Below, piece by piece: positions 62,401 through 64,000 of a stretch of DNA of 64,000 nucleotides. This stretch comes from Bathymodiolus brooksi (lineage: Eukaryota; Mollusca; Bivalvia; Mytilida; Modiolidae): the NCBI GenBank assembly GCA_963680875.1, contig OY804575.1:106486505-106550504 (forward strand). The letters are read 5' to 3'. The position numbers and the translations under genes are program-made. A model generated the notes under the pieces. The model was not told the DNA's origin. It did no database searches and saw only the letters and a program-made list of their open reading frames with translations. Position 1 is the first letter of the stretch. Every line of letters starts with the position of its first letter.

Positions 62401-64000
62401 CGAACAATAAATAAGGTCTAAGGGTGACATGATAAACGATCTATGAATGGTAATTCTTATTGCCTCAATCAATTGTGAAGTAGTTGTAGATGTTTTATCT
62501 GCAACATGTTGTTGCTAAGTATAAACTGGTGGAATTTGTTTTTTCTACGAACAAGGATAGTAGAAATTTTCACATTTAATGCACTCATTTCCAGACCAGC
62601 TGATTATTTAGATCATTCCGCACACAATGCGGCATTGTATTCTACAACAGAAATATACCCTTATCTCTGACTCCATATTATTTATTCCATGATCTAGGGT
62701 GTGATAAATATAAATCAATGTGTTGTTCTGTTGTTTTGATATAGATCTGTTGTGTGTATTTAATATGAGCAATGAAAATGAAAAAGGACAAAAGGACTAA
62801 GAATGAGATAGAAAACACCGCACAAAAACCATATTTTTTCTTGTTTGCATCACATTTAATATTTAAAGACGAAACATATCTTTAAACTGAATAATGTAAA
62901 ATGTGTATTCAAATATATGTTTAAAAGGTAACCGGATACTGTAAAGAATTATCAATCTTGAGTTAAAAACGAAATGTAAAGTTTTGACATCTACTTAATA
63001 TCTTACTTTTCTGATGTAGGAGACAAACAAGAATACAACAGTACGTGTAGTATCTATGACTGAATGGAATACAGATAATGTACCGTCGTCTGGGAAATGT
63101 ATGCTAGACCTTCTAACCAATGTTTCTTCCTGGCGAAACGATCACCCTGGTTCAGTTACCGTCGTTTGTCGGTAAGTCTGTTTTTCATTTTAGATAGATA
63201 AAATAAAATATCGCATGCACCATTGTTTATGAGAAAAGTTTAAAGATGCAAAAAGGATAATCAGAATCTATAAATTGAAGAAAAAAAGACAATACAATAA
63301 CCAAAGGAAAACAGGTCAAAGGGACAAACAATGATATACAAAACTCTACACAGAAAACTTCTAACAGCACGAACACCACTTTATTAAAAATAACATGAAA
63401 GAAACAGCTTCAATTTCAGGAGATTTAATTAGTCTTCTATTAACTCTACAGAGTTTATTTTATTTAATGCACATCCTTCCGTTAGTTATTGTTTACATTA
63501 TATTAGTGGTAGTCGAGATCATAATTATTCGTTTTGTTGATACACACCATGATGAATGTGTACAAATATATAATTTATTTCATCACTTCAATATAAGACG
63601 AGGGCCGATGTCTATCCCCCCAACAACTGTATATTAAGTTTCTAATTTGCTGTTCTCCATTTTAAAACAAAAAACACGAAAGCAGATAATAGAAAAATGG
63701 GATGCGTCCTCATTTTAGCAACTTACCTTTGTATACTACTATATTAAAAATGTTGATTTGATGTATTTCATCGTCTTTGTCTGTGTACATAGTTTGTAGT
63801 TACAGCATTAAGAAAAACAAAGTCAACAAATTTCAAAGTAAAACTAAATACACGAATACAGATTACAATTGAGGAAACGCGTAGTCGTTACAAGTATCAC
63901 GAAGTATGTCTTTTAAATTTGTTTGCGAAGCACTGTTCATGATATTATTTCTTTCTTAAAGCAATATTTAAAAACAAAATTTCCGGACTTGCATCTTAAT
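18384..64000 (+). CDS. Receptor-type tyrosine phosphatase with F5/8-like and EGF ectodomain (27 exons; 3' end outside window)
   Basis: Spliced exons: 18384-18435, 19313-19546, 20585-20821, 27971-28171, 31840-31974, 33607-33753, 33997-34134, 34680-34838, 39062-39196, 42683-42817, 43729-43866, 44680-44785 (or a tandem copy), 48098-48180, 49242-49483, 50704-50791, 51805-51872, 53315-53351, 54633-54730, 55713-55844, 56313-56458, 57575-57710, 58300-58449, 58764-58863, 59941-60014, 61232-61357, 61927-62037, 63020-63171. Phases match at every junction and give about 1186 residues. Order: signal peptide (1-17), F5/8/fucolectin-like domain (about 25-174), EGF/laminin-type repeats (175-570), transmembrane helix (about 580-605), juxtamembrane region, phosphatase D1 (about 690-970), D2 (from about 1000). 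D1 has WPDHGVP (Asp 872) and [11 protein letters not shown] (Cys 903, Arg 909), so it should dephosphorylate phosphotyrosine on cytoplasmic substrates. D2 looks inactive. The ligand is unknown; the lectin-like domain suggests glycan or cell-surface binding (inference). No symbol assigned because orthology cannot be tested here. Confidence 0.88.
19313..19546 (+). CDS. Exon 2: first half of F5/8 (discoidin/fucolectin-like) domain
   Basis: 234 bp, phase 1 to 1, acceptor tttgtag and donor gtaagt. Encodes residues 18-95. The stretch [20 protein letters not shown] followed by [14 protein letters not shown] matches the fucolectin/F5-8C pattern (Cys, then paired Trp, then a hydrophobic strand and Y-R). 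This is the part of the jelly-roll that begins the carbohydrate-binding fold. Confidence 0.87.
19780..20041 (-). mobile_element. tRNA-derived SINE, reverse strand
   Basis: 'gttttatggtgttaagcgcc' to 'cacgccacgatggctcc'; box B complement 'gagattcgaaccc'. In the intron between the two F5/8 exons, absent from the left duplicated copy. Confidence 0.72.
20381..20500 (+). other. Possible cassette exon inside the F5/8 domain
   Basis: A 120-bp stretch, open in the gene's frame, with acceptor gaaacag and donor GG/gtgaga, phase 1 to 1. It would add about 40 residues ([12 protein letters not shown] at the start, one Cys) between the two F5/8 exons. The domain is continuous without it, and it lies in about 250 bp present in this copy but absent from the duplicated block at 8.0 kb. 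It may be chance or a cassette exon; no family recognised. Confidence 0.2.
20585..20821 (+). CDS. Exon 3: second half of F5/8 domain
   Basis: 237 bp, phase 1 to 1, acceptor ttattgcag and donor gtaagt. Encodes residues 96-174, including [34 protein letters not shown] and [12 protein letters not shown]. The order LYVSN, then C-Y-H, then G-QYV-I-YNER, then LELCxVxxYG is that of the F5/8-type domains found before EGF repeats in mollusc receptors. Two cysteines are placed to pair. Confidence 0.88.
20985..21215 (-). repeat. Retroelement-tail fragment (in right duplicated block)
   Basis: Counterpart of 8769-8990, so it predates the segmental duplication. Confidence 0.45.
21865..22030 (-). repeat. 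Retroelement-tail fragment with CA microsatellite
   Basis: 'ggcaacattgggcgtccaag' and 'gagcaacacgaactccacca' flank a (CA)n run at 21938-21976. Confidence 0.5.
21938..21976. repeat. (CA)n microsatellite
   Basis: About 19 CA units. Confidence 0.95.
22031..23755. other. Intron sequence, nothing recognised
   Basis: Part of the 7.1-kb intron after exon 3. An 83-codon frame at 22941-23192 has no flanking splice sites in the gene's phase and no known pattern. Confidence 0.5.
23756..24702 (+). repeat. Tandem duplication R1-R2-R1'
   Basis: R1 (23756-24049, 'tgtgataataatattgtcac' on) recurs as R1' at 24410-24702 with about 95% identity; R2 (24050-24409) lies between. R2 recurs as R2' at 27461-27820. 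Confidence 0.85.
24903..25640 (-). mobile_element. Reverse transcriptase relic ('GIPMGTN' family, possibly Penelope-like)
   Basis: Minus-strand pieces in shifting frames: [20 protein letters not shown], then [17 protein letters not shown], then [20 protein letters not shown] followed by [12 protein letters not shown]. This order matches an RT common in bivalves and corals. The YIDD catalytic motif lies beyond the truncation. Several frameshifts; dead. Confidence 0.7.
26381..26455. repeat. (CTGT)n microsatellite, interrupted
   Basis: About 18 units, with CCTG/CCCG and GTGT variants in the second half. Confidence 0.95.
26602..26880 (+). mobile_element. tRNA-derived SINE
   Basis: Head 'gtagcgtcgtggtcgttatc', box B GAGTTCGATACCC, then the body 'gtttgtcagtgacttgcag' and tail. 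In the 7.1-kb intron before exon 4. Confidence 0.7.
27461..27820 (+). repeat. Displaced R2' copy
   Basis: Matches 24050-24409 ('taatacacatgtatttattg' to 'ttgatgagatagcagtatta'), lying just before exon 4. Confidence 0.85.
27971..28171 (+). CDS. Exon 4: first EGF/laminin-type repeats
   Basis: 201 bp, phase 1 to 1. Encodes residues 175-241, starting [11 protein letters not shown] directly after the F5/8 end VRIYG, the usual join in mollusc F5/8-EGF receptors. Thirteen cysteines cover about one and a half EGF-like repeats, ending [12 protein letters not shown]. It is the only EGF exon holding more than one repeat. A 7.1-kb intron full of repeats precedes it. Confidence 0.87.
28370..28690 (-). 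mobile_element. Second SINE-like family (tRNA-Leu/Ser-like head), copy 1
   Basis: The reverse strand reads as a tRNA: box A-like TGATCGAGTGATCTAGGG and box B-like 'gagttcaaattcc'. About 130 bp beyond the head are also shared with the other copies, so the repeat unit is larger than a simple SINE. Confidence 0.5.
28840..29112 (-). mobile_element. Second SINE-like family, copy 2
   Basis: Same block, 'accattcgaccacatccgct' and 'gacatgtgtctaagcgtgtg', with a short loss around box B. Copies 1 and 2 lie in tandem in the same intron. Confidence 0.5.
29618..29748 (+). pseudogene. Decayed EGF exon with in-frame stop
   Basis: Close copy of the exon at 34680, together with about 85 bp of the intron before it (29531-29617 matches 34593-34679). 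Acceptor attatag is intact and the frame (phase 1) reads [17 protein letters not shown] onward, but after PGRQHV it hits TAA at 29746-29748 and the donor is gone. If used, it would end the protein after the F5/8 domain and about two repeats, giving a secreted form; more likely it is a relic skipped by splicing. Confidence 0.75.
30342..30387. repeat. Perfect 46-bp palindrome
   Basis: Each half is 23 bp (AAAATCATGGAATAACATCA plus AGA) with no spacer, centred at 30364/30365. Confidence 0.92.
30433..30531. repeat. Hairpin with 20-bp perfect arms
   Basis: ATATATACCATGGATCTTAC (30433-30452) is the exact inverse of 30512-30531, with further imperfect pairing inside. Confidence 0.88.
31840..31974 (+). 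CDS. Exon 5: EGF repeat (type A)
   Basis: 135 bp, phase 1 to 1, acceptor gatag, donor gtatgt. Residues 242-286: [16 protein letters not shown], then [19 protein letters not shown]. Type A pattern: CxxGTFGNNCxxxCxC, CxxxxGxCPxxxCxRGYKGxTCS. Confidence 0.87.
32391..32541 (+). mobile_element. 3' end fragment of the Crypton-type family
   Basis: Near-identical to 269-418, in the intron before exon 6. The shared end 'ggtaattttgttattacc' marks the element border. Confidence 0.65.
33607..33753 (+). CDS. Exon 6: EGF repeat (type B)
   Basis: 147 bp, phase 1 to 1, acceptor tgtag, donor gtatat. Residues 287-335: [18 protein letters not shown], then [18 protein letters not shown]. Type B pattern: ECSLGxYGxNCxxSCxGC with a CKPG turn and a terminal KCD. 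Confidence 0.87.
33997..34134 (+). CDS. Exon 7: EGF repeat (type A)
   Basis: 138 bp, phase 1 to 1, acceptor cttag, donor gtataa. Residues 336-381: [16 protein letters not shown], then [19 protein letters not shown]. Only 243 bp after exon 6. Confidence 0.88.
34680..34838 (+). CDS. Exon 8: EGF repeat (type B)
   Basis: 159 bp, phase 1 to 1, acceptor ctatag, donor gtaaat. Residues 382-434: [18 protein letters not shown], then [19 protein letters not shown]. It has an insertion of six residues relative to exon 6 near its end. It is the source, or the sister, of the decayed exon at 29618. Confidence 0.87.
35111..36619 (+). mobile_element. Tc1-like transposon with inverted repeats, inactive
   Basis: Terminal inverted repeats of about 38 bp (TACTAATGGAAAAAAGAAAC at left, matching the complement of 36582-36619), flanked by TA on both sides; 1.51 kb. 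The transposase starts at [16 protein letters not shown] (35408) and contains [37 protein letters not shown] and [20 protein letters not shown]: the full DDE triad. One frameshift near 35612 and three nonsense codons (about 35630, 35977 and 36172) disable it. It sits in the intron between exons 8 and 9. Confidence 0.92.
37012..37277 (-). mobile_element. tRNA-derived SINE, reverse strand
   Basis: 'ggttttatgatgtttaacgc' to 'cacggcgacgacggccccc', box B complement 'gagattcgaactc'. Between exons 8 and 9. Confidence 0.72.
37361..37610 (+). repeat. Near-identical 250-bp direct repeat, copy 1
   Basis: Identical to 39472-39720 except for about three changes ('atcgtgac'/'atcatgac', one T lost, 'gtctcactg'/'gtatcactg'). 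Confidence 0.9.
37611..37650 (+). mobile_element. Short Crypton-type end fragment
   Basis: Only the last 40 bp ('aagattgttcggagttcggt' on) remain, joined directly to the end of a 250-bp repeat (37361-37610). Confidence 0.5.
38225..38545 (-). mobile_element. Second SINE-like family, copy 3
   Basis: Reverse strand: 'gcggatgtggtcgaatggtc' then 'gtgtgaattcaaatcccgtc', the clearest tRNA-like head of the three. Between exons 8 and 9. Confidence 0.55.
39062..39196 (+). CDS. Exon 9: EGF repeat (type A) with GC donor
   Basis: 135 bp, phase 1 to 1, acceptor ttttgcag. Residues 435-479: [16 protein letters not shown], then [19 protein letters not shown]. The donor is AG/gcacgt where sister exons have AG/gtataa, so a GC-AG intron is needed to keep frame. 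The nearest GT (after GGCAC) would shift the frame. The exon lies between two near-identical 250-bp repeats. Confidence 0.82.
39197..39202 (+). other. Noncanonical GC 5' splice site
   Basis: Reads ACAG/gcacgt. Phase 1 is demanded by the next exon (42683), and only the GC position supplies it. The site resembles the gt donor of exon 7 with T changed to C. Confidence 0.65.
39472..39720 (+). repeat. Near-identical 250-bp direct repeat, copy 2
   Basis: See copy 1. The two copies bracket EGF exon 9 (39062-39196). Confidence 0.9.
39721..41596. other. Intron sequence, nothing recognised
   Basis: Contains only the AT microsatellite; long T and A runs. Confidence 0.5.
40769..40792. repeat. (AT)n microsatellite
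   Basis: About 11 AT units. Confidence 0.85.
41597..41730 (+). mobile_element. Tail fragment of the same retroelement
   Basis: 'ttttggccattgtgttttct' to 'gatatcttcaaactcgtctt' parallels 61085-61158. It replaces the 5' half of an EGF exon. Confidence 0.55.
41732..41792 (+). pseudogene. 3' half of a type-A EGF exon, 5' half lost to a repeat
   Basis: Reads [19 protein letters not shown], the end of a type-A repeat much like exon 10. The first half is replaced by a retroelement tail (about 41597-41730) that supplies a chance ttag. In the phase required by the gene it reaches a stop (TGA), and the donor is weakened to A/gtatct. A relic. Confidence 0.65.
42683..42817 (+). CDS. Exon 10: EGF repeat (type A)
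   Basis: 135 bp, phase 1 to 1, acceptor ttag, donor gtaata. Residues 480-524: [16 protein letters not shown], then [19 protein letters not shown]. More diverged from the other type-A exons than they are from each other. Confidence 0.87.
43260..43530 (+). mobile_element. tRNA-derived SINE
   Basis: 'gttggatttgcaacttccta', box B 'gagctcgaatctc', tail 'ccacgatataactaaagca'. Between exons 10 and 11. Confidence 0.7.
43729..43866 (+). CDS. Exon 11: last EGF repeat (type B)
   Basis: 138 bp, phase 1 to 1, acceptor ctcacag, donor gttagt. Residues 525-570: [18 protein letters not shown], then [19 protein letters not shown]. It is the membrane-proximal repeat; the next exon carries the transmembrane helix. 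Confidence 0.87.
44680..44785 (+). CDS. Exon 12: transmembrane exon (copy 1 of a tandem array)
   Basis: 106 bp, phase 1 to 2, acceptor tattgtag with the best pyrimidine tract in the array, donor gtaaga. Short linker [12 protein letters not shown], then the helix [20 protein letters not shown], ending FIR as a stop-transfer signal. The AG at its end joins G of the next exon to make Arg. At least 17 further open copies follow, so this may not be the only copy used. Confidence 0.8.
44680..47118 (+). repeat. Tandem array of 19 transmembrane exons, 127-bp period
   Basis: Copies start at 44680, 44801, 44928, 45055, 45182, 45309, 45436, 45563, 45690, 45817, 45944, 46071, 46198, 46325, 46452, 46579, 46706, 46833 and 46949; a partial twentieth fades out by 47118. 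Copies 2-17 each have a 112-bp exon-like part ending ATCAG (ATCAA in copy 3, GTCAG in copy 16) before a gtaag-type donor, then a 15-bp spacer, usually gtaagattgtagtag. Each encodes linker [15 protein letters not shown] and helix [20 protein letters not shown], with a few changes (VTIV/VAIV, IFIR/IYIR/IVIR). Eighteen copies are open in the right frame; copy 18 has lost 11 bp and carries a stop. Reading from one copy into the next meets TAA at the donor, so copies can be used one at a time but not joined by read-through. Confidence 0.9.
47119..48097. other. Intron between transmembrane array and exon 13
   Basis: Ends with a normal acceptor (tttcaag). Contains a 16-bp direct repeat 'ataacaccaccacatgat' at 47658 and 47701. 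No coding sequence seen. Confidence 0.5.
48098..48180 (+). CDS. Exon 13: juxtamembrane segment
   Basis: 83 bp, phase 2 to 1, acceptor tttcaag, donor gtaagt. Residues 606-633, [15 protein letters not shown] then [12 protein letters not shown]: a basic stretch just inside the membrane followed by an acidic one, as expected for a stop-transfer flank. Confidence 0.83.
48643..49026 (+). repeat. Tandem repeat, about 40-bp unit, about 10 copies
   Basis: Units of the type 'cagaaacactactcaccttt' followed by 'gaaatatgcattactcac', diverging towards the right. Between exons 13 and 14; the reading frames inside are chance. Confidence 0.85.
49242..49483 (+). CDS. Exon 14: cytoplasmic linker and start of phosphatase D1
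   Basis: 242 bp, phase 1 to 0, acceptor aaatgtag, donor gtaagt. Residues 634-714. The linker is rich in Tyr and Asp ([24 protein letters not shown]), possible phosphotyrosine docking sites (inference). It ends [24 protein letters not shown], the usual N-terminal helix of a receptor phosphatase domain. Confidence 0.83.
49560..49800 (-). repeat. Retroelement-tail fragment in intron after exon 14
   Basis: Contains 'caagacgaaccccaattaaa', 'accggaggtgcccaagaagg' and 'gctccacttgtggtagtatc', the complement of the 3' region upstream of the retroelement tail. Confidence 0.45.
49801..50703. other. Intron sequence, nothing recognised
   Basis: Between exons 14 and 15. A 76-codon frame at 50066-50296 has no splice support in the gene's phase. 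Confidence 0.45.
50704..50791 (+). CDS. Exon 15: D1, substrate-recognition loop
   Basis: 88 bp, phase 0 to 1, acceptor tttgtag, donor gtaaga. Contains [14 protein letters not shown], the KNRYxNILPYDHSRV element (phosphotyrosine recognition loop) with Phe in place of Tyr. Confidence 0.88.
51618..51668. repeat. Short inverted repeat
   Basis: CAGATCTCCCAC (51618-51629) is the inverse of 51657-51668. Function unknown. Confidence 0.6.
51805..51872 (+). CDS. Exon 16: D1, DHSRV and YINANYID motifs
   Basis: 68 bp, phase 1 to 0, acceptor attacag, donor gtgagt. Completes [19 protein letters not shown] followed by NYID, both conserved phosphatase motifs. Confidence 0.9.
52321..52780. mobile_element. 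Tc1-derived MITE
   Basis: Left end 'gtggacaaaaatattcggac' followed by 'acttc'; right end complement 'agtattcagacacttc'; TA on both sides. No transposase remains. Between exons 16 and 17. Confidence 0.55.
53062..53278 (+). mobile_element. tRNA-derived SINE, 5'-truncated
   Basis: Starts at 'atgcaatcagtgcctatcat'; tail ends in AAACAAACAAAC. Only 36 bp before exon 17, so it supplies part of that intron's 3' end. Confidence 0.7.
53315..53351 (+). CDS. Exon 17: D1 microexon-like segment
   Basis: 37 bp, phase 0 to 1, acceptor tattag after a strong T-rich tract, donor gtaata. Encodes [12 protein letters not shown], the strand between YINANYID and the GPxxxT motif. Confidence 0.85.
54302..54452 (+). 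mobile_element. tRNA-derived SINE with internal deletion
   Basis: The head 'cgttctgctcgtgatcgtat' is fused directly to the body ('gtgacttgcggaaagtcggt'); box B and the middle are gone. Confidence 0.6.
54633..54730 (+). CDS. Exon 18: D1, DFWQMIW motif
   Basis: 98 bp, phase 1 to 0, acceptor tgtcag. Encodes [18 protein letters not shown] then [15 protein letters not shown]. The 3' end could also be three bases earlier (GGAAAA/gtggta), which would drop one Val at the junction; gtaaca at 54731 is the better donor. Confidence 0.87.
54731..55712. other. Intron with retroelement-like traces
   Basis: Between exons 18 and 19. Faint similarity to the retroelement tails around 54920-54990; no gene. Confidence 0.4.
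55713..55844 (+). CDS. Exon 19: D1, KCHQYWP motif
   Basis: 132 bp, phase 0 to 0, acceptor taatag, donor gtaaga. Encodes [20 protein letters not shown] and the following strands to RMIRLLNKA. Confidence 0.88.
56313..56458 (+). CDS. Exon 20: D1, WPD loop and catalytic cysteine
   Basis: 146 bp, phase 0 to 2, acceptor ttccag, donor gtaact. Encodes [16 protein letters not shown] with the general acid Asp 872, and ends GPLTVHC with nucleophile Cys 903. The Ser codon after the Cys is split by the intron (AG/T). Confidence 0.92.
56570..56700 (-). repeat. Retroelement-tail fragment after exon 20
   Basis: 'cagagacacgggcaacattg' to 'gagcaacacggacgcccgaa'. Related traces at 61478-61560 and 63240-63380. 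Confidence 0.45.
56951..57107. repeat. Long imperfect hairpin (MITE-like)
   Basis: Left arm 56951-57013 (GAAATAAATCATGGAAGCCA on) pairs with 57048-57107 with few mismatches; a smaller hairpin around 'tatcccgagccagaagcgag' fills the centre. Between exons 20 and 21. Confidence 0.7.
57575..57710 (+). CDS. Exon 21: D1, P-loop and Q-loop
   Basis: 136 bp, phase 2 to 0, acceptor tacag, donor gtaagt. Starts [16 protein letters not shown], completing HCxxGxxR with Arg 909, and ends DRMNMIQTT, the Gln-loop start. Confidence 0.92.
58300..58449 (+). CDS. Exon 22: end of D1 and D1-D2 linker
   Basis: 150 bp, phase 0 to 0, acceptor ttttag, donor gtacat. [14 protein letters not shown] is the last D1 helix; the rest (to [10 protein letters not shown]) leads into D2. 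Confidence 0.88.
58764..58863 (+). CDS. Exon 23: start of D2
   Basis: 100 bp, phase 0 to 1, acceptor tttgcag, donor gtacgt. [20 protein letters not shown] then NAFQNILP, corresponding to the KNR...LP stretch of D1 but without the KNR core. Confidence 0.85.
58864..59940. other. Intron between exons 23 and 24, nothing recognised
   Basis: AT-rich, without a recognisable repeat or frame. Confidence 0.5.
59941..60014 (+). CDS. Exon 24: D2, DYINA motif
   Basis: 74 bp, phase 1 to 0, acceptor ttcgtag, donor gtaagt. [20 protein letters not shown] then AVIIP, the D2 equivalent of DHSRV...YINA. Confidence 0.87.
60640..61160 (+). mobile_element. 3' end of the same RT retroelement family
   Basis: 60653-60859 stays open for 68 codons ([20 protein letters not shown] to [14 protein letters not shown]), the C-terminus of the RT protein, then a 3' tail with 'caggaactgctttacccttc', 'cacccccagttctcagtggg' and 'tctggtatcttcaaactc'. 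It ends about 70 bp before exon 25. Confidence 0.7.
61232..61357 (+). CDS. Exon 25: D2, VTQYP and DFW motifs
   Basis: 126 bp, phase 0 to 0, acceptor attgtcag, donor gtttgt. [20 protein letters not shown] then [21 protein letters not shown] retroelement tail ends only about 70 bp upstream of this exon. Confidence 0.85.
61927..62037 (+). CDS. Exon 26: D2, central strands
   Basis: 111 bp, phase 0 to 0, acceptor ttttcag, donor gtatcg. [20 protein letters not shown] then [11 protein letters not shown], matching the D2 form of the KCHQYWP region. Confidence 0.85.
62038..63019. other. Intron between exons 26 and 27, nothing recognised
   Basis: AT-rich, without a recognisable repeat or frame. Confidence 0.5.
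63020..63171 (+). CDS. Exon 27: D2, degenerate WPD and cysteine loops (last exon in window)
   Basis: 152 bp, phase 0 to 2, acceptor gatgtag, donor gtaagt. The WPD loop is replaced by [11 protein letters not shown] (no Asp after Trp-Pro), and the active-site entry is SVTVVC, with Val where His is needed. This is typical of a catalytically dead D2. The exon ends in CG, so the residue after Cys is Arg. The remaining D2 exons lie beyond 64000. Confidence 0.85.
63381..64000. other. Intron after exon 27, nothing recognised
   Basis: An 80-codon hydrophobic frame at 63395-63637 has no splice sites in phase 2 and no phosphatase pattern; the next D2 exon should begin beyond the window. Confidence 0.45.

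Overview
The window is animal nuclear DNA, most likely from a bivalve mollusc. It is AT-rich, its genes have short exons and long introns with GT-AG borders, and it carries repeat families typical of bivalves: tRNA-derived SINEs ending in a conserved 'gatataactgaaatatt' tail, Tc1-like transposons, Crypton-type remnants, and retroelement tails of the 'gagcaacacgaac' type. The species cannot be fixed from sequence alone. No rRNA, canonical tRNA gene, CRISPR array or bacterial feature was seen.

One large gene on the + strand dominates. It starts at 18384 and runs off the right edge. Twenty-seven coding exons can be placed, all with matching phases. They encode a signal peptide, a discoidin/fucolectin-like (F5/8-type) domain, a stalk of EGF/laminin-type cysteine-rich repeats, one transmembrane helix, a juxtamembrane tail and two tandem tyrosine-phosphatase domains. 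The first phosphatase domain (D1) keeps its catalytic residues. The second (D2) has lost them as far as it can be read; its last exons lie beyond the window. The protein is therefore a receptor-type tyrosine phosphatase (RPTP) with lectin-like and EGF ectodomains, plausibly an adhesion or immune-type receptor (inference).

Layout. 0-1.2 kb: repeat fragments. 1.25-9.6 kb: a duplicated copy of the gene's 5' end (signal, F5/8 exon 1, F5/8 exon 2) that is frameshifted and internally duplicated, so a pseudogene, with a Tc1-like transposon inserted in its upstream part. 9.7-16.6 kb: a Crypton remnant, a SINE, the 3' end of a LINE, tandem repeats. 16.65-21.85 kb: the intact homologous 5' block with the first three exons of the real gene. 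21.85-27.9 kb: intronic repeats, a tandem duplication and a reverse-transcriptase relic. 27.97-43.87 kb: EGF exons, with one decayed and one half-destroyed exon. 44.68-47.1 kb: a tandem array of 19 copies of the transmembrane exon on a 127-bp period, the most unusual feature here. 48.1-63.2 kb: juxtamembrane and phosphatase exons.

The ectodomain exons are all phase 1-1, so they can be duplicated, lost or skipped without changing frame. The sequence shows duplicated, decayed and interrupted EGF exons, repeats flanking one EGF exon, and a duplicated 5' end, as if this receptor locus is being rebuilt repeatedly at its extracellular and membrane parts while the phosphatase part stays orderly.
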